DNA from: Lancefieldella parvula
Lineage (GTDB): Bacteria > Actinomycetota > Coriobacteriia > Coriobacteriales > Atopobiaceae
NCBI GenBank assembly: GCA_023300185.1
Contig: CP097092.1
Span: 248,001-312,000, forward strand
Length of the DNA stretch: 64,000 bases
Reading direction: 5' to 3'
Position 1 is the first letter of the stretch. Every line of letters begins with the position of its first letter. The notes under the pieces are model-generated. The model saw only the letters and a list, made by a program, of their open reading frames with translations, did not search any database and had not been told where the DNA came from. The translations under genes and the position numbers were made by a program. Of the stretch, positions 45,427-54,260 are shown piece by piece.

Positions 45427-47055
45427 ATGATTGATAGACAGTCTCTTGATGAGGTCCTTACTCAGTACAAAGAGAATTTTCCTTCTCACTGGGAGGAAGA
45501 AAAATATAAGTGGGAAGCAATCAAGTGCTTTCAGGATAACTGGGATGTAAACGCCCAGGATTTTCCTGCGATGCTGAGCCAGTCGCTGTCTAAAACAGAA
45601 AATCTTCTTGCTGCAGCAAATAGCTATCCTCGTCAAATGATTGAATTTTTTGCGGAGCAAGATCCTGAAGAAGTTCGCTCTATGTTTATTCAGCTCTTTG
45701 ATGAAAATATGGATATAGCCAAGCGCTTCAAAATATTTGAATTGAAATCGAACTTTCTCCTTAAAACATACCCTACTAACTACAATAACCATTATCAAAA
45801 CGCAACGGTTATGTTGACTTATCTTTGGTTGCGTTATCCCGATAAATATTGGTTTTATAGATATACGCAGGTAAAACTCTTTTCCGATAGATTGAAAAGT
45901 GATTATGTTTTTAAGAGAGGAGCAAATGTAGCGAACCTAATAGCCTGCATGGATTTTTACAATGAAGTTAGAGACGTGATTATACAGGATTCTGAGCTTG
46001 TAAATATGTTTAGAGCGGCTCTAACCGACGATTGTTATCCTGATCCGCAGTTAGTTACTTTAACAGCTGATGTTGCGTATTTCTTAAAGAACTATGAGAA
46101 AAATAAAGAGCAGTCTGAAGCTGATAATCAATCAGAGCCTGTTGAAACAGAAAGCAATTCTGAACCAGACAGCAGATCAGATACCAAGCAGGATAGCAGG
46201 CCATACACCAAAGAGGATTTTCTCGCTGAGGTGTTTATGTCTGAGGAGAAGTACGACAAGCTTGCGGCTGTCCTGTTGAATAAAAAGAACATCATTTTGC
46301 AGGGAGCACCAGGAGTTGGTAAGACCTTCTCGGCAAAAAGACTTGCATATTCGCTGATAGGTGCAGTGAATGAGGACGCTATTGAGTTTGTACAATTCCA
46401 CCAGAATTATTCATACGAAGACTTCATGATGGGCTACAAGCCTAGCGGAGCAAGCTTTGAGCTCAAAAAGGGCGTGTTCTATCGCTTCTGTAAGAAGGCG
46501 GAGGCGGATCCGAAGTCAAAGTATTTCTTTATTATTGACGAGATTAACCGCGGAAATCTGAGCAAGATTTTTGGCGAACTTTTGATGCTGATTGAGAACG
46601 ATTATCGAGGTACACCAGCTACGCTTGCGTACAATGACGAGAAGTTCTCGGTTTCAGAGAACCTGTATATTATTGGCATGATGAACACGGCAGATAGAAG
46701 TCTGGCGATGATTGATTATGCTTTGCGCCGACGCTTCAGTTTCTTTGATATGGAGCCTGGCTTTGAGACGGAAGGTTTTATTCAGTATCAGCAGTCGCTT
46801 AATAATGAAACCTTCAACGATCTTCTCGCCAAGGTAATTGAACTGAACACAGAGATTACATTGGACAGGTCGCTGGGTAGGGGATTCTGCATTGGTCACA
46901 GCTATTTCTGCGGACGTGATGTGCTGAGCTGTAGCGATGAATGGATGCAGGAGGTTGTAGATTACGACATCTTGCCGATGCTGGGCGAGTATTGGTTTGA
47001 CGACCAGGAGAAATACCTGCGCTGGGAAAACATCCTTCACGGAGTGTTTCAATGA
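45427..47055 (+). CDS. mcrB: McrB-type AAA GTPase of a McrBC restriction system
   Basis: Motor and recognition subunit of a modification-dependent restriction complex. The 542-residue protein has an N-terminal region of about 270 residues unlike E. coli McrB, presumably the module that recognises modified DNA, with an acidic linker rich in Ser, Glu and Asp (residues about 225-255). The AAA core has IILQGAPGVGKTFSAKRLAY near 290-309, YFFIIDEINRGNLSKIFGEL near 365-384, and IIGMMNTADRSLAMIDYALR near 416-435, the signature GTPase motif MNTADRS. The ATG at 45427 follows AAAGGGGAG. It overlaps mcrC by 4 bases (ATGA). Confidence 0.9.
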   Translation: MIDRQSLDEVLTQYKENFPSHWEEEKYKWEAIKCFQDNWDVNAQDFPAMLSQSLSKTENLLAAANSYPRQMIEFFAEQDPEEVRSMFIQLFDENMDIAKRFKIFELKSNFLLKTYPTNYNNHYQNATVMLTYLWLRYPDKYWFYRYTQVKLFSDRLKSDYVFKRGANVANLIACMDFYNEVRDVIIQDSELVNMFRAALTDDCYPDPQLVTLTADVAYFLKNYEKNKEQSEADNQSEPVETESNSEPDSRSDTKQDSRPYTKEDFLAEVFMSEEKYDKLAAVLLNKKNIILQGAPGVGKTFSAKRLAYSLIGAVNEDAIEFVQFHQNYSYEDFMMGYKPSGASFELKKGVFYRFCKKAEADPKSKYFFIIDEINRGNLSKIFGELLMLIENDYRGTPATLAYNDEKFSVSENLYIIGMMNTADRSLAMIDYALRRRFSFFDMEPGFETEGFIQYQQSLNNETFNDLLAKVIELNTEITLDRSLGRGFCIGHSYFCGRDVLSCSDEWMQEVVDYDILPMLGEYWFDDQEKYLRWENILHGVFQ

Positions 47056-48134
47056 CCGAAGATAAGCATATCTTCATAAAAAATATTTATTACATGCTGT
47101 CGTACGCCTTCACTACGCTGCGGGAATCTGTGTATGAGGACGTGCAGAAGGAGTCGTTTGACTCGATTTACAACCTGTTTGCGGCCATCTTGTCAAAGGG
47201 AATTGGTTTGCAGCTCAAGCAGGGTCTGTATCGAGAGTACGTAAACTGTGCGGAGGACCTGGCGGTTGTTCGAGGCAAGATTGATATGCCGGGGACCATT
47301 AGGAACCGTCTTGCTCATCGCGCGCAGGTTACCTGCGATTTTGATGAGCTCTCACAAAACAACCTGTTCAATCAGATCCTAAAGTCCGTAGCCCTGTTGC
47401 TGCTCAAGCAGAAGGATGTTTCGACGCAGTATAAGGTTGCTCTCAAGCGAGAACTGCTTTTCTTTGCGGACATTGACGAGGTTGATGTGAAGCAGGTTCG
47501 CTGGACGGATATTCGTTTTCAGCGCAATAATCGCACGTATCAACTACTGCTTTCAATCTGTCAGTTGATTGTTGAAGGCATGCTTATGACCACGGAAGAT
47601 GGCGAGTATCACCTGGCAAGTTTTATTGACGAGCAGAAAATGCATAGGTTGTACGAGAAGTTCATTCTTGAATATTATGTGCAGGAATTTGCCCAGCATG
47701 TGAAGGGTTTTTCTGCCAGAGCGTCACAAATTCCTTGGGATTTGGATGATGGCTACGTTGGGCTTTTGCCGGACATGCAGACGGATATTACGCTCTCGTA
47801 TGGTGACCAGATTTTGATTATCGATGCAAAGTATTACCAGCATTCACTCCAGGAAAATTTTGGTGTGCACAAGGTGCATTCGGGTAATTTGTATCAGATT
47901 TATACGTATGTAAAGAACAAAGAAGCCCAGGTAAGAGACGCCGGTCGAAAGGTTTCGGGCATGCTTTTGTACGCGCGAACAAATGAACTGCTTGCTCCTG
48001 ACGAGGTGTATCGCATAAGCGGTAACAAGATTTCTGTGCAGACGCTTGATTTGAATAAGGAGTTCTCGTGCATTTCAGCGCAGCTTGATCGGATTGTGGA
48101 AGACCAGTTTGGGATAGAAAAAAGAGCCTCGTAG
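47052..48134 (+). CDS. mcrC: McrC nuclease subunit
   Basis: A 360-residue endonuclease partner of McrB. The PD-(D/E)XK nuclease site is visible as GLLPDMQTDITLSYGD and then ILIIDAKYYQ (residues about 236-262), giving the D...DAK pair. The N-terminal half (IKNIYYMLSYAFTTLRESVY; VVRGKIDMPGTIRNRL) matches McrC proteins that bind the McrB ring. It is translationally coupled to mcrB by a 4-base overlap. The complex would cut incoming DNA with methylated cytosines. It converges on the abi gene with a shared terminator, forming a small defence cluster. The resident cytosine methylase at 14682 makes McrBC site specificity relevant. Confidence 0.9.
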   Translation: MTEDKHIFIKNIYYMLSYAFTTLRESVYEDVQKESFDSIYNLFAAILSKGIGLQLKQGLYREYVNCAEDLAVVRGKIDMPGTIRNRLAHRAQVTCDFDELSQNNLFNQILKSVALLLLKQKDVSTQYKVALKRELLFFADIDEVDVKQVRWTDIRFQRNNRTYQLLLSICQLIVEGMLMTTEDGEYHLASFIDEQKMHRLYEKFILEYYVQEFAQHVKGFSARASQIPWDLDDGYVGLLPDMQTDITLSYGDQILIIDAKYYQHSLQENFGVHKVHSGNLYQIYTYVKNKEAQVRDAGRKVSGMLLYARTNELLAPDEVYRISGNKISVQTLDLNKEFSCISAQLDRIVEDQFGIEKRAS

Positions 48135-48146
48135 GAGGCTCTTTTG
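48121..48146. terminator. Bidirectional terminator between mcrC and abi
   Basis: AAAAGAGCCTC (48121-48131) pairs with GAGGCTCTTTT (48136-48146), loop GTAG; it overlaps the mcrC stop. Confidence 0.88.
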
Positions 48147-48153
48147 GGTGTGG

Positions 48154-49038
48154 CTATTTTGGATGAGGTAAATAAATACCTCTTGCAAAAATGTCGTTCT
48201 TATCGAGAAGTTCTTGTATTTGTTCAGCAATCGAAGTATTCCCATCGATGGCTTTTCTATAGTAGTTAGCCATCAGTATGTGAGCGTAAACGCTCTTGGA
48301 GTCAAAGCTAATCTCTTTTGGTCGTAGTTTTTTCTGAACTGGACATTGGATGCGCATGGGTCTATTCCACAATTGACGATGATGTGCACATAAATTTCTT
48401 AGTACATGTAAAGAATGAACAACACTTGAAAAAGGTTTCCATTGGACACCGAGGGATTTAGCTACTCTTTTGGTTACTTCAATATTATCTGAATAGCTAA
48501 TCATATTAGAAATTCTTCCAAAGGAAAGGACCTCTACAGCAACCCAGATTGGTACATTGTGATATTTGTCATAACGTGTATTGAAATTCTTTTTTGAATA
48601 ATGCTGAACGATTCGGCTTTTGTCATGGTCAAGATCTGAAAGAATCCCCGGAATTATACATTTTTTTGCAAAATTGTGATCCGTATAGGTATTGCAATCA
48701 AGATAGTAAGCACTTGAACCATACTCATTACCAAACTCGTGGGCAAGTTTTGCCCTAATTGCGATTTCGATAACACTTAATTGTTCTGTTAGCAGAATTC
48801 GTAATTTAGCATCTAGGTTAATAAGCGTATTAATATCCTGAAAAGAAGTATTGTCGATAAACGAGTTCTTACCCTTTTTTGGATCTTCTTGAAAATCACG
48901 CGCATACCCAGAGAAACGATAATAATTTGTTCTACTTAAAAATTTTTTCAGTTCATTAACATTTGGGCAGATGAGTCCACGGTCTTGAATCAATAAAGAA
49001 CACATCTCATCGATTTTTTTAAAAGGTTTATTTTGCAT
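48154..49038 (-). CDS. Abi_2 (AbiD/AbiF) family abortive infection protein, HEPN RNase
   Basis: A 294-residue protein of the Abi_2 superfamily. The N-terminus KPFKKIDEMCSLLIQDRGL followed by LKKFLSRTNYYRFSGYAR is diagnostic for the family. The HEPN nuclease site is VLRNLCAHHRQLWNRPM at about residues 212-228, with the RxxxxH pattern (R214, H219/H220). Such proteins stop phage growth by cutting RNA in infected cells. The start at 49038 follows GGGGG; an in-frame ATG 18 bases earlier is possible. Right upstream, a compact hairpin RNA with its own promoter (49057-49112) is encoded on the same strand, an arrangement that suggests an RNA antitoxin or attenuator. It is convergent with mcrBC. Confidence 0.85.
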   Translation of the reverse strand: MQNKPFKKIDEMCSLLIQDRGLICPNVNELKKFLSRTNYYRFSGYARDFQEDPKKGKNSFIDNTSFQDINTLINLDAKLRILLTEQLSVIEIAIRAKLAHEFGNEYGSSAYYLDCNTYTDHNFAKKCIIPGILSDLDHDKSRIVQHYSKKNFNTRYDKYHNVPIWVAVEVLSFGRISNMISYSDNIEVTKRVAKSLGVQWKPFSSVVHSLHVLRNLCAHHRQLWNRPMRIQCPVQKKLRPKEISFDSKSVYAHILMANYYRKAIDGNTSIAEQIQELLDKNDIFARGIYLPHPK

Positions 49039-49056
49039 GTAAACCCCCAATGTCAT

Positions 49057-49112
49057 AAAAAAGGCCCACCGCATTTCAGGACGCATTGCGTAGCCTTGGG
49101 TGGGCGCTGATG
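49057..49112 (-). ncRNA. Candidate small RNA / attenuator upstream of abi
   Basis: Minus strand, about 55 bases. GCCCACC (49105-49099) pairs with GGTGGGC (49070-49064), followed by CCTTTTTT and ending 19 bases before the abi start. The 28-base loop contains the inner palindrome ACGCAATGCGT. A promoter (49145-49118) is placed to start the transcript just before the stem. The RNA could be an antitoxin for the HEPN protein or a premature terminator limiting its expression. Confidence 0.5.
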
Positions 49113-49117
49113 AATTA

Positions 49118-49145
49118 ACTATAAACTAAATAGCAAGATTGTCTA
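49118..49145 (-). promoter_or_regulatory. Probable promoter for the small RNA and abi
   Basis: On the minus strand TAGACA (49145-49140), 16-base spacer, TATAGT (49123-49118). A second candidate (TTGAAG, 18 bases, TACAAT) lies further upstream near 49160-49190. The rest of 49146-49419 has no gene; it holds one TATGCAGGT word and the leader of the next gene. Confidence 0.5.
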
Positions 49146-49419
49146 GAGTAATAGGGTTGAAATTGTAAATTCTCTATAGCAATCTCTTCAAGCTATTTAT
49201 GCAGGTTTATGTATATGATGTGGGCATCAGAGCGTTTCTCGCTAGCCAAGATTTGATTAAGGTGTGACGTATAAACGCGCCGGTAGATAAGCCGCTGCGT
49301 AAAAGTTTTGCGGGGTTGGGACTCGCGCTGTTTGCGGGCGTGGCTTGGCGTATAGTTATAGAGTTACAAGAAGAAATATTGGCGTGATACAAGGCGTTTT
49401 AACGCCGAGAAGAGTGTTT

Positions 49420-51900
49420 ATGCTTGCTATAAAAAATGAAACAAACGTGGTACTTGCGGTTGATACGTCAACGGACATGCTGGCGTGCACAGTCGCACGT
49501 CTGACCAGGCGTGATGCTGGGGCTGCGGATGCGGTCGCGGCAGACGGCGGGTTTGATGTTGAGGTACTAGCGTCAACGGATCACCTGTGTCGTCGTCAGG
49601 CAAACGTAGAGCTTGTGGGCTCAGTTCAGGAAGTGCTTAAAGCTGCTGGCCTGACCATGTCTGATGTTGACGCTGTTATCGCAGGTAGAGGACCTGGTTC
49701 TTTCACGGGCGTTCGCATTGGCGTGGCTACTGCAAAGGGCATTGCCTGCGGCTCTGGCCTGCCACTTTATGGCGCAAGTGCTCTTGACGCTATGGCGTTT
49801 AGCGCGTGGAAGGCGGGCGTGCGCGGTACCGTTGGTGTTGTTGCAGACGCTATGCGCGGCGAAGTCTATCCGGGCATCTACCTGCTGGATGACGCTGGAG
49901 CACATAGAACGTTCCCGGTAGAGACCGTCCTCAAGGCAGACGCTTGTGTAGAGGAGTGGTCGAGCAGGACTGATAAGGACCAGCTCACGCTTACGGGCAA
50001 TGGCTTATTGAAGTACCGTGAGCGTTTTGAGCGCGCGGGTTTCTCGACATATACCGATGAAGCAACGTGGTTCCCAACAGGAGAAGGCCTGGTACGTGCG
50101 GTGTGCATGCCCGAGTATCAGCAGGCGGGTGCGGGTGATCCGGCGCTGGTGCTGCCCATTTACACGCGACTTTCGGACGCGGAGGAGTCGGAGCGCAAGC
50201 GTTTGGGTCTCAAGGAGCCGGCAACGGTGGCCCTGACCGGCGTGGATGATGCGCTGGCCGATATTCACCTGCAGCTTCGTCCGATGACGGTGAACGATCT
50301 TGATCAGGTGGCGGAGCTTGAGGCGGCAATATATGCTGACGCTGCGCATTCGGCCTGGTCAAAGCAGACGTTCTATGACGAGCTCTCGGGCGTGGGGCGC
50401 AGCTGGTGGCTGGCTCACGACCGCGGAACGGTCATTGGCTTTGCGGGCGGTCGCCTGGCAGGAGCTCAGTTTGAGGTGGAAGAAGTGGTGGTCGCGCCCG
50501 AGCGTCGCCGCCAGGGAATTGCATCCAAGCTGGTAGAACGCGTGGCATACGACGCCCAGATGTTGGGCGCGTCCGCAATTACCCTTGAGGTGGAGGAGGA
50601 TAACGCCCCAGCTCAGGGTGCCTACAGCAAGCTGGGATTTGCTGAGGTTGGTCGTCGCCCGGGATATTACGGCCCGGATTGCGCAGCGCTTTTGATGACG
50701 GCGCAGCTGCCATTGGCGGTTGGAGCTGGCTTTGAGGCCAGAAACCCCGAACCTCACGCATCGGTGCGTCCGTGGCCTATTGTTGCAGGTGAGCGCTCTG
50801 AAGAGACGCTCACGGCGCTCCGCGAGGCGGGGGATTTGATCCTCAGCCTGGAGTCGTCCTGCGACGAGACGGCCATGTGCATCATGGATTCTCACGGCGT
50901 GGTCTGCGCAAACGTTGTCGCAACGCAAATTGACTTCCACGCTCGCTTTGGCGGCGTCGTGCCCGAGATTGCTTCTCGCAAGCACACCGAGGCTATTGTG
51001 GGTCTTTTCGAGGAGACCATGGCCCGCGCGGGTGCGCACTTTGGTTGCGACACGCTGGTGCCGTCTGACCTGGCCGCCGTTGGTGTTACCGCAGGTCCAG
51101 GCCTTGTCGGCGCGCTTGTTGTAGGCGTGGCGTTTGCCAAGGGCTTCTGCGTGGCCACTGACCTGCCGCTTATTCCCGTTCATCACCTGGAAGGCCACTT
51201 GCTGGCCAACCTGTTTGAGACGCCTGACCTGGAGCCTCCGTTTGTGGCAAGCCTGGTCTCGGGCGGCAATACTATGCTGGTACACGTGCGTGCCTGGGGA
51301 GATTACGTGGTCATGGGCTCCACCATCGACGATGCCGTGGGCGAGGCCTTTGACAAGGTTGCTAAGGCGCTGGGTCTGGGTTATCCGGGTGGTCCCGTAA
51401 TCAGCAAACTTGCAGCTCAGGGCAACCCTAAGGCTATCCACTTCCCGCGCGCGATGATGCACAGCGGCGACTATTCTTTCAGCCTTTCTGGCCTTAAAAC
51501 CGCCGTTATCACCTACATTGAGGGCGAGAATCGCGCTGGTAGAGCAATCAATCTGCCCGATCTAGCCGCTTCGTTTGAGCAGGCAGTTATTGACGTGCAG
51601 GTTGCAAAGGCTAAAACTGCTGTTGAGGAGACGGGCGTCTCCGATTTCTGCGTGGGTGGTGGCGTAGCTGCAAACCCCGCACTTAGAGCTGCATATAAGG
51701 AAACCTTTGGTCGTATGGGCGTTCGAGTGACGGTGCCTCCGATGTCGGTTTGTGGCGACAACGCCGCAATGATTGCCGTCGGCGCACTTCGTAGCTACCG
51801 TACGCAGGGTTTCTCGCCATTGACCTTGGATGCAAACCCCAACGCGCAGCTGGGATCGTGGTCGTCGGATGCGGCGCCCGTTGTCCCAAGCGGCATGTAA
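49420..51900 (+). CDS. TsaB-RimI-TsaD fusion (t6A synthesis and ribosomal-protein acetyltransferase)
   Basis: An 826-residue three-domain fusion. Residues 1-245 are TsaB-like (VLAVDTSTDMLACTVARL; IAGRGPGSFTGVRIGVATAK near 87-106). Residues about 265-430 are a RimI-type GNAT acetyltransferase (EEVVVAPERRRQGIASKLVE near 352-371; AYSKLGFAEVGRRPGYY). Residues about 465-820 are TsaD (LSLESSCDETAMCIMD; VHHLEGHLLANLFE near 587 with the metal-binding histidines; VSGGNTMLV; CGDNAAMIAVGA near 778). TsaB and TsaD together build the threonylcarbamoyl group of tRNA t6A37; RimI acetylates ribosomal protein S18. The chosen ATG 49420 has GAGAAG upstream; a TTG at 49345 would extend it. nadE follows closely. 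Confidence 0.92.
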   Translation: MLAIKNETNVVLAVDTSTDMLACTVARLTRRDAGAADAVAADGGFDVEVLASTDHLCRRQANVELVGSVQEVLKAAGLTMSDVDAVIAGRGPGSFTGVRIGVATAKGIACGSGLPLYGASALDAMAFSAWKAGVRGTVGVVADAMRGEVYPGIYLLDDAGAHRTFPVETVLKADACVEEWSSRTDKDQLTLTGNGLLKYRERFERAGFSTYTDEATWFPTGEGLVRAVCMPEYQQAGAGDPALVLPIYTRLSDAEESERKRLGLKEPATVALTGVDDALADIHLQLRPMTVNDLDQVAELEAAIYADAAHSAWSKQTFYDELSGVGRSWWLAHDRGTVIGFAGGRLAGAQFEVEEVVVAPERRRQGIASKLVERVAYDAQMLGASAITLEVEEDNAPAQGAYSKLGFAEVGRRPGYYGPDCAALLMTAQLPLAVGAGFEARNPEPHASVRPWPIVAGERSEETLTALREAGDLILSLESSCDETAMCIMDSHGVVCANVVATQIDFHARFGGVVPEIASRKHTEAIVGLFEETMARAGAHFGCDTLVPSDLAAVGVTAGPGLVGALVVGVAFAKGFCVATDLPLIPVHHLEGHLLANLFETPDLEPPFVASLVSGGNTMLVHVRAWGDYVVMGSTIDDAVGEAFDKVAKALGLGYPGGPVISKLAAQGNPKAIHFPRAMMHSGDYSFSLSGLKTAVITYIEGENRAGRAINLPDLAASFEQAVIDVQVAKAKTAVEETGVSDFCVGGGVAANPALRAAYKETFGRMGVRVTVPPMSVCGDNAAMIAVGALRSYRTQGFSPLTLDANPNAQLGSWSSDAAPVVPSGM

Positions 51901-51910
51901 GGAGGCCATT

Positions 51911-53902
51911 GTGCAAGACGGATTCATCAAAGTTGCAAGTATTACGCCGCGCGTCCGCGTGGCCGACGTGGCGTTTAACGTGGAGAGCTGCCTGGCGGCC
52001 ATCGAAGAAGCCGCAGGTAATCGCGGTGCCAAGGTGGTCGTACTGCCCGAGCTTTGCATCACGGGCTACACCTGCGAGGACCTGTTCTGGCAGGATGCCC
52101 TCCTGGACGCAGCCGAGCGCGGCTTGGTCTCGATTGCTGCCCGTACGGCCGACGTCGACGCGTTGCTGCTGCTAGGCCTGCCTGTTCGCGTGGCCGGCAA
52201 GCTCTACAACTGCGCCGCTGTTCTCTTTAGGGGAGAGCTGCTGGGCCTGGTGCCTAAGCGCTACGTGCCCATGTACAACGAGTTTTACGAGGGCCGACAC
52301 TTTGTTTCCGGCCCCAAGACCGTTACCAGCGTGGACTTTGGCCTGCTGGGCGAGGCTCCGTTTGGTACCAACCAGCTGTTTGCGTGCGACACCATCCCTG
52401 AGCTGGTCGTGGGCGCGGAGATCTGCGAGGACCTCTGGGTGCCCATGCCGCCGTCAAACGCGCACGCCGTCGCCGGAGCCACGCTGATCTGCAACTTGTC
52501 CGCGTCGCCCGCGCTGGCCGGCAAGTCCGCGTACCGTCGTCAGCTGGTTGCGCAGCAGAGCGCGCGTCTGATCTGCGGCTACGTTTACGCAAGCGCAGGT
52601 GAGGGCGAGTCTACGACTGATTTGGTTTTCTCGGGCCATGATCTTGTTGTCGAGAATGGCCGTGTGCTTGCCGACTCTGGCGTGTTTGGCGAGGGTATTG
52701 CGGTGTCCGAGATTGACGTGCTGTCGCTGGCGGCTGACCGCAGGCGCACGTCGACGTTTGAGGTTGCTCCGACGCCGGAGGATTACAAGCACCTGACCAC
52801 GTATTTCTCGCTGGAGTTTGACGGCGAGGGTGAGGGTGACGACGAGCTTGCAATCCGCACGCCCCTGACCAGGTACGTTGATCCGCGTCCGTTTGTGCCC
52901 GCGATGGATGACGCTCGCGCAGCACGCTGCGAGGAGATTCTGTCGATTCAGGCTCACGGTTTGGCTTCAAGACTGGCACACACTGGCTCTGACCATGCGG
53001 TTATTGGCATTTCGGGAGGACTTGACTCTACGCTGGCCCTTCTCGTCACGGTGCGAGCGTTTGACCAGCTGGGATACGACCGCTCGGGCATTGTAGCTGT
53101 GACGATGCCGGGATTTGGCACCACGGACCGCACGTACACCAACGCTATTGAGCTGGTGCAGTCGCTTGGCGCCGACCTGCGCGAGATTTCCATTGTGGAT
53201 TCTGTGCTGCAGCACTTTGCCGACATCGGCCACAACCAGGATGTTCACGACGTTGTGTACGAAAACGCCCAGGCTCGCGAGCGCACGCAGATTCTGATGG
53301 ACGTTGCTAACCAGGTGGGCGGCATGGTCATTGGCACGGGCGACCTTTCCGAGCTGGCGCTTGGCTGGGCAACGTATAACGGTGACCAGATGTCCATGTA
53401 CGGCGTAAATGCTTCGGTACCAAAGACGCTGGTCAGATACCTTGTTGATTACTGCGCAGACTCGTATGAGGAGCAGGGTGAGGACGAGATTGCTCACGTT
53501 CTTCGTGACGTTCTGGACACACCAGTTTCTCCTGAGCTACTGCCATCTGCGGCAGACGGTTCCATTGAACAGAAGACTGAGGACCTGGTTGGCCCTTACG
53601 AGCTGCATGATTTCTTCTTGTTCCACGTGCTTCGTCACGGAAGTGGCCCACTCAAGGTTCTGCGTCTTGCCGAGCGTGCGTTTGGCACGGGTACTGACCA
53701 GGAGATTTACGACCACGAGACCATCGTTCGCTGGCTGAAGGTGTTCTACCGCCGCTTCTTCTCGCAGCAGTTCAAGCGCTCGGCGATGCCTGACGGACCA
53801 AAGGTTGGCTCGGTTTCGCTTTCCCCGCGCGGCGACCTGCGCATGCCATCCGACGCCTCGAGCTCGCTTTGGCTCTCTGAACTGGAGAGTTTGGACGCGT
53901 AA
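51911..53902 (+). CDS. nadE: Glutamine-dependent NAD+ synthetase
   Basis: Last step of NAD biosynthesis: deamido-NAD plus glutamine to NAD. The 663-residue protein has an N-terminal nitrilase-type glutaminase (VVVLPELCITGYTCEDLFW near 38, LVPKRYVPMYNEFYEGRHF near 112, and the nucleophile in VGAEICEDLWVPMP near 168-181) and a C-terminal ATP pyrophosphatase domain (VIGISGGLDSTLALLVTVRA near 363-382; GTGDLSELALGWATYNGDQM near 475). I start at GTG 51911 because AAGGAGG lies 8 bases upstream, overlapping the stop region of the tsaD fusion; the frame extends upstream only inside that gene. The two genes form an operon, closed by a strong terminator. Confidence 0.94.
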   Translation: MQDGFIKVASITPRVRVADVAFNVESCLAAIEEAAGNRGAKVVVLPELCITGYTCEDLFWQDALLDAAERGLVSIAARTADVDALLLLGLPVRVAGKLYNCAAVLFRGELLGLVPKRYVPMYNEFYEGRHFVSGPKTVTSVDFGLLGEAPFGTNQLFACDTIPELVVGAEICEDLWVPMPPSNAHAVAGATLICNLSASPALAGKSAYRRQLVAQQSARLICGYVYASAGEGESTTDLVFSGHDLVVENGRVLADSGVFGEGIAVSEIDVLSLAADRRRTSTFEVAPTPEDYKHLTTYFSLEFDGEGEGDDELAIRTPLTRYVDPRPFVPAMDDARAARCEEILSIQAHGLASRLAHTGSDHAVIGISGGLDSTLALLVTVRAFDQLGYDRSGIVAVTMPGFGTTDRTYTNAIELVQSLGADLREISIVDSVLQHFADIGHNQDVHDVVYENAQARERTQILMDVANQVGGMVIGTGDLSELALGWATYNGDQMSMYGVNASVPKTLVRYLVDYCADSYEEQGEDEIAHVLRDVLDTPVSPELLPSAADGSIEQKTEDLVGPYELHDFFLFHVLRHGSGPLKVLRLAERAFGTGTDQEIYDHETIVRWLKVFYRRFFSQQFKRSAMPDGPKVGSVSLSPRGDLRMPSDASSSLWLSELESLDA

Positions 53903-53975
53903 GCGCGGTAGGGCGTAGCATGCGACGATAGCGCGGCAGATCGTAGCGTGGTAAGGCGTGTTTCTTAGGCGTTCT

Positions 53976-54015
53976 GTACCCGGCTATTCATGAAAATGAA
54001 TAGCCGGGTACTTTT
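53976..54015 (+). terminator. Terminator after nadE
   Basis: Perfect 15-bp stem, 53976-53990 with 53997-54011, then CTTTT. The preceding spacer 53903-53960 is a degenerate GCGTAGC-type repeat. Confidence 0.92.
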
Positions 54016-54077
54016 ATGCAGGTTGATTTTTGCTATGAGTAGGGAAGAGGCGATTTTGCCCTCAAAATGGTCCTCAA

Positions 54078-54260
54078 GTGGTAAAAAATGCGTTTAGTTG
54101 GAGTTTACAGAAATTGCGGGATTCTATGCATCAAATCTACCTGCAGTTTTGTTTCGGACAAATAATCAAAAATCTGGATAAAATTCGCTACCTGGTAAAA
54201 CATAGGTGCAATTTTTTTGAATACTCCATTTCATTCCCAACTAAACGCATTTTTTACCCA
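54078..54260. repeat. 183-bp element with terminal inverted repeats, copy B
   Basis: Begins GTGGTAAAAAATGCGTTTAG and ends with the reverse-complement CTAAACGCATTTTTTACCCA, the arms being about 25 bases and almost perfect. It has the same length as copy A (6855-7037) and shares internal words. No ORF. It lies in the nadE-groES spacer. Confidence 0.75.

Noticed and set aside
50359..51462. Minus-strand open frame across the TsaB-RimI-TsaD gene
   Set aside because: Shadow of a high-GC coding region; the plus frame has all family motifs.
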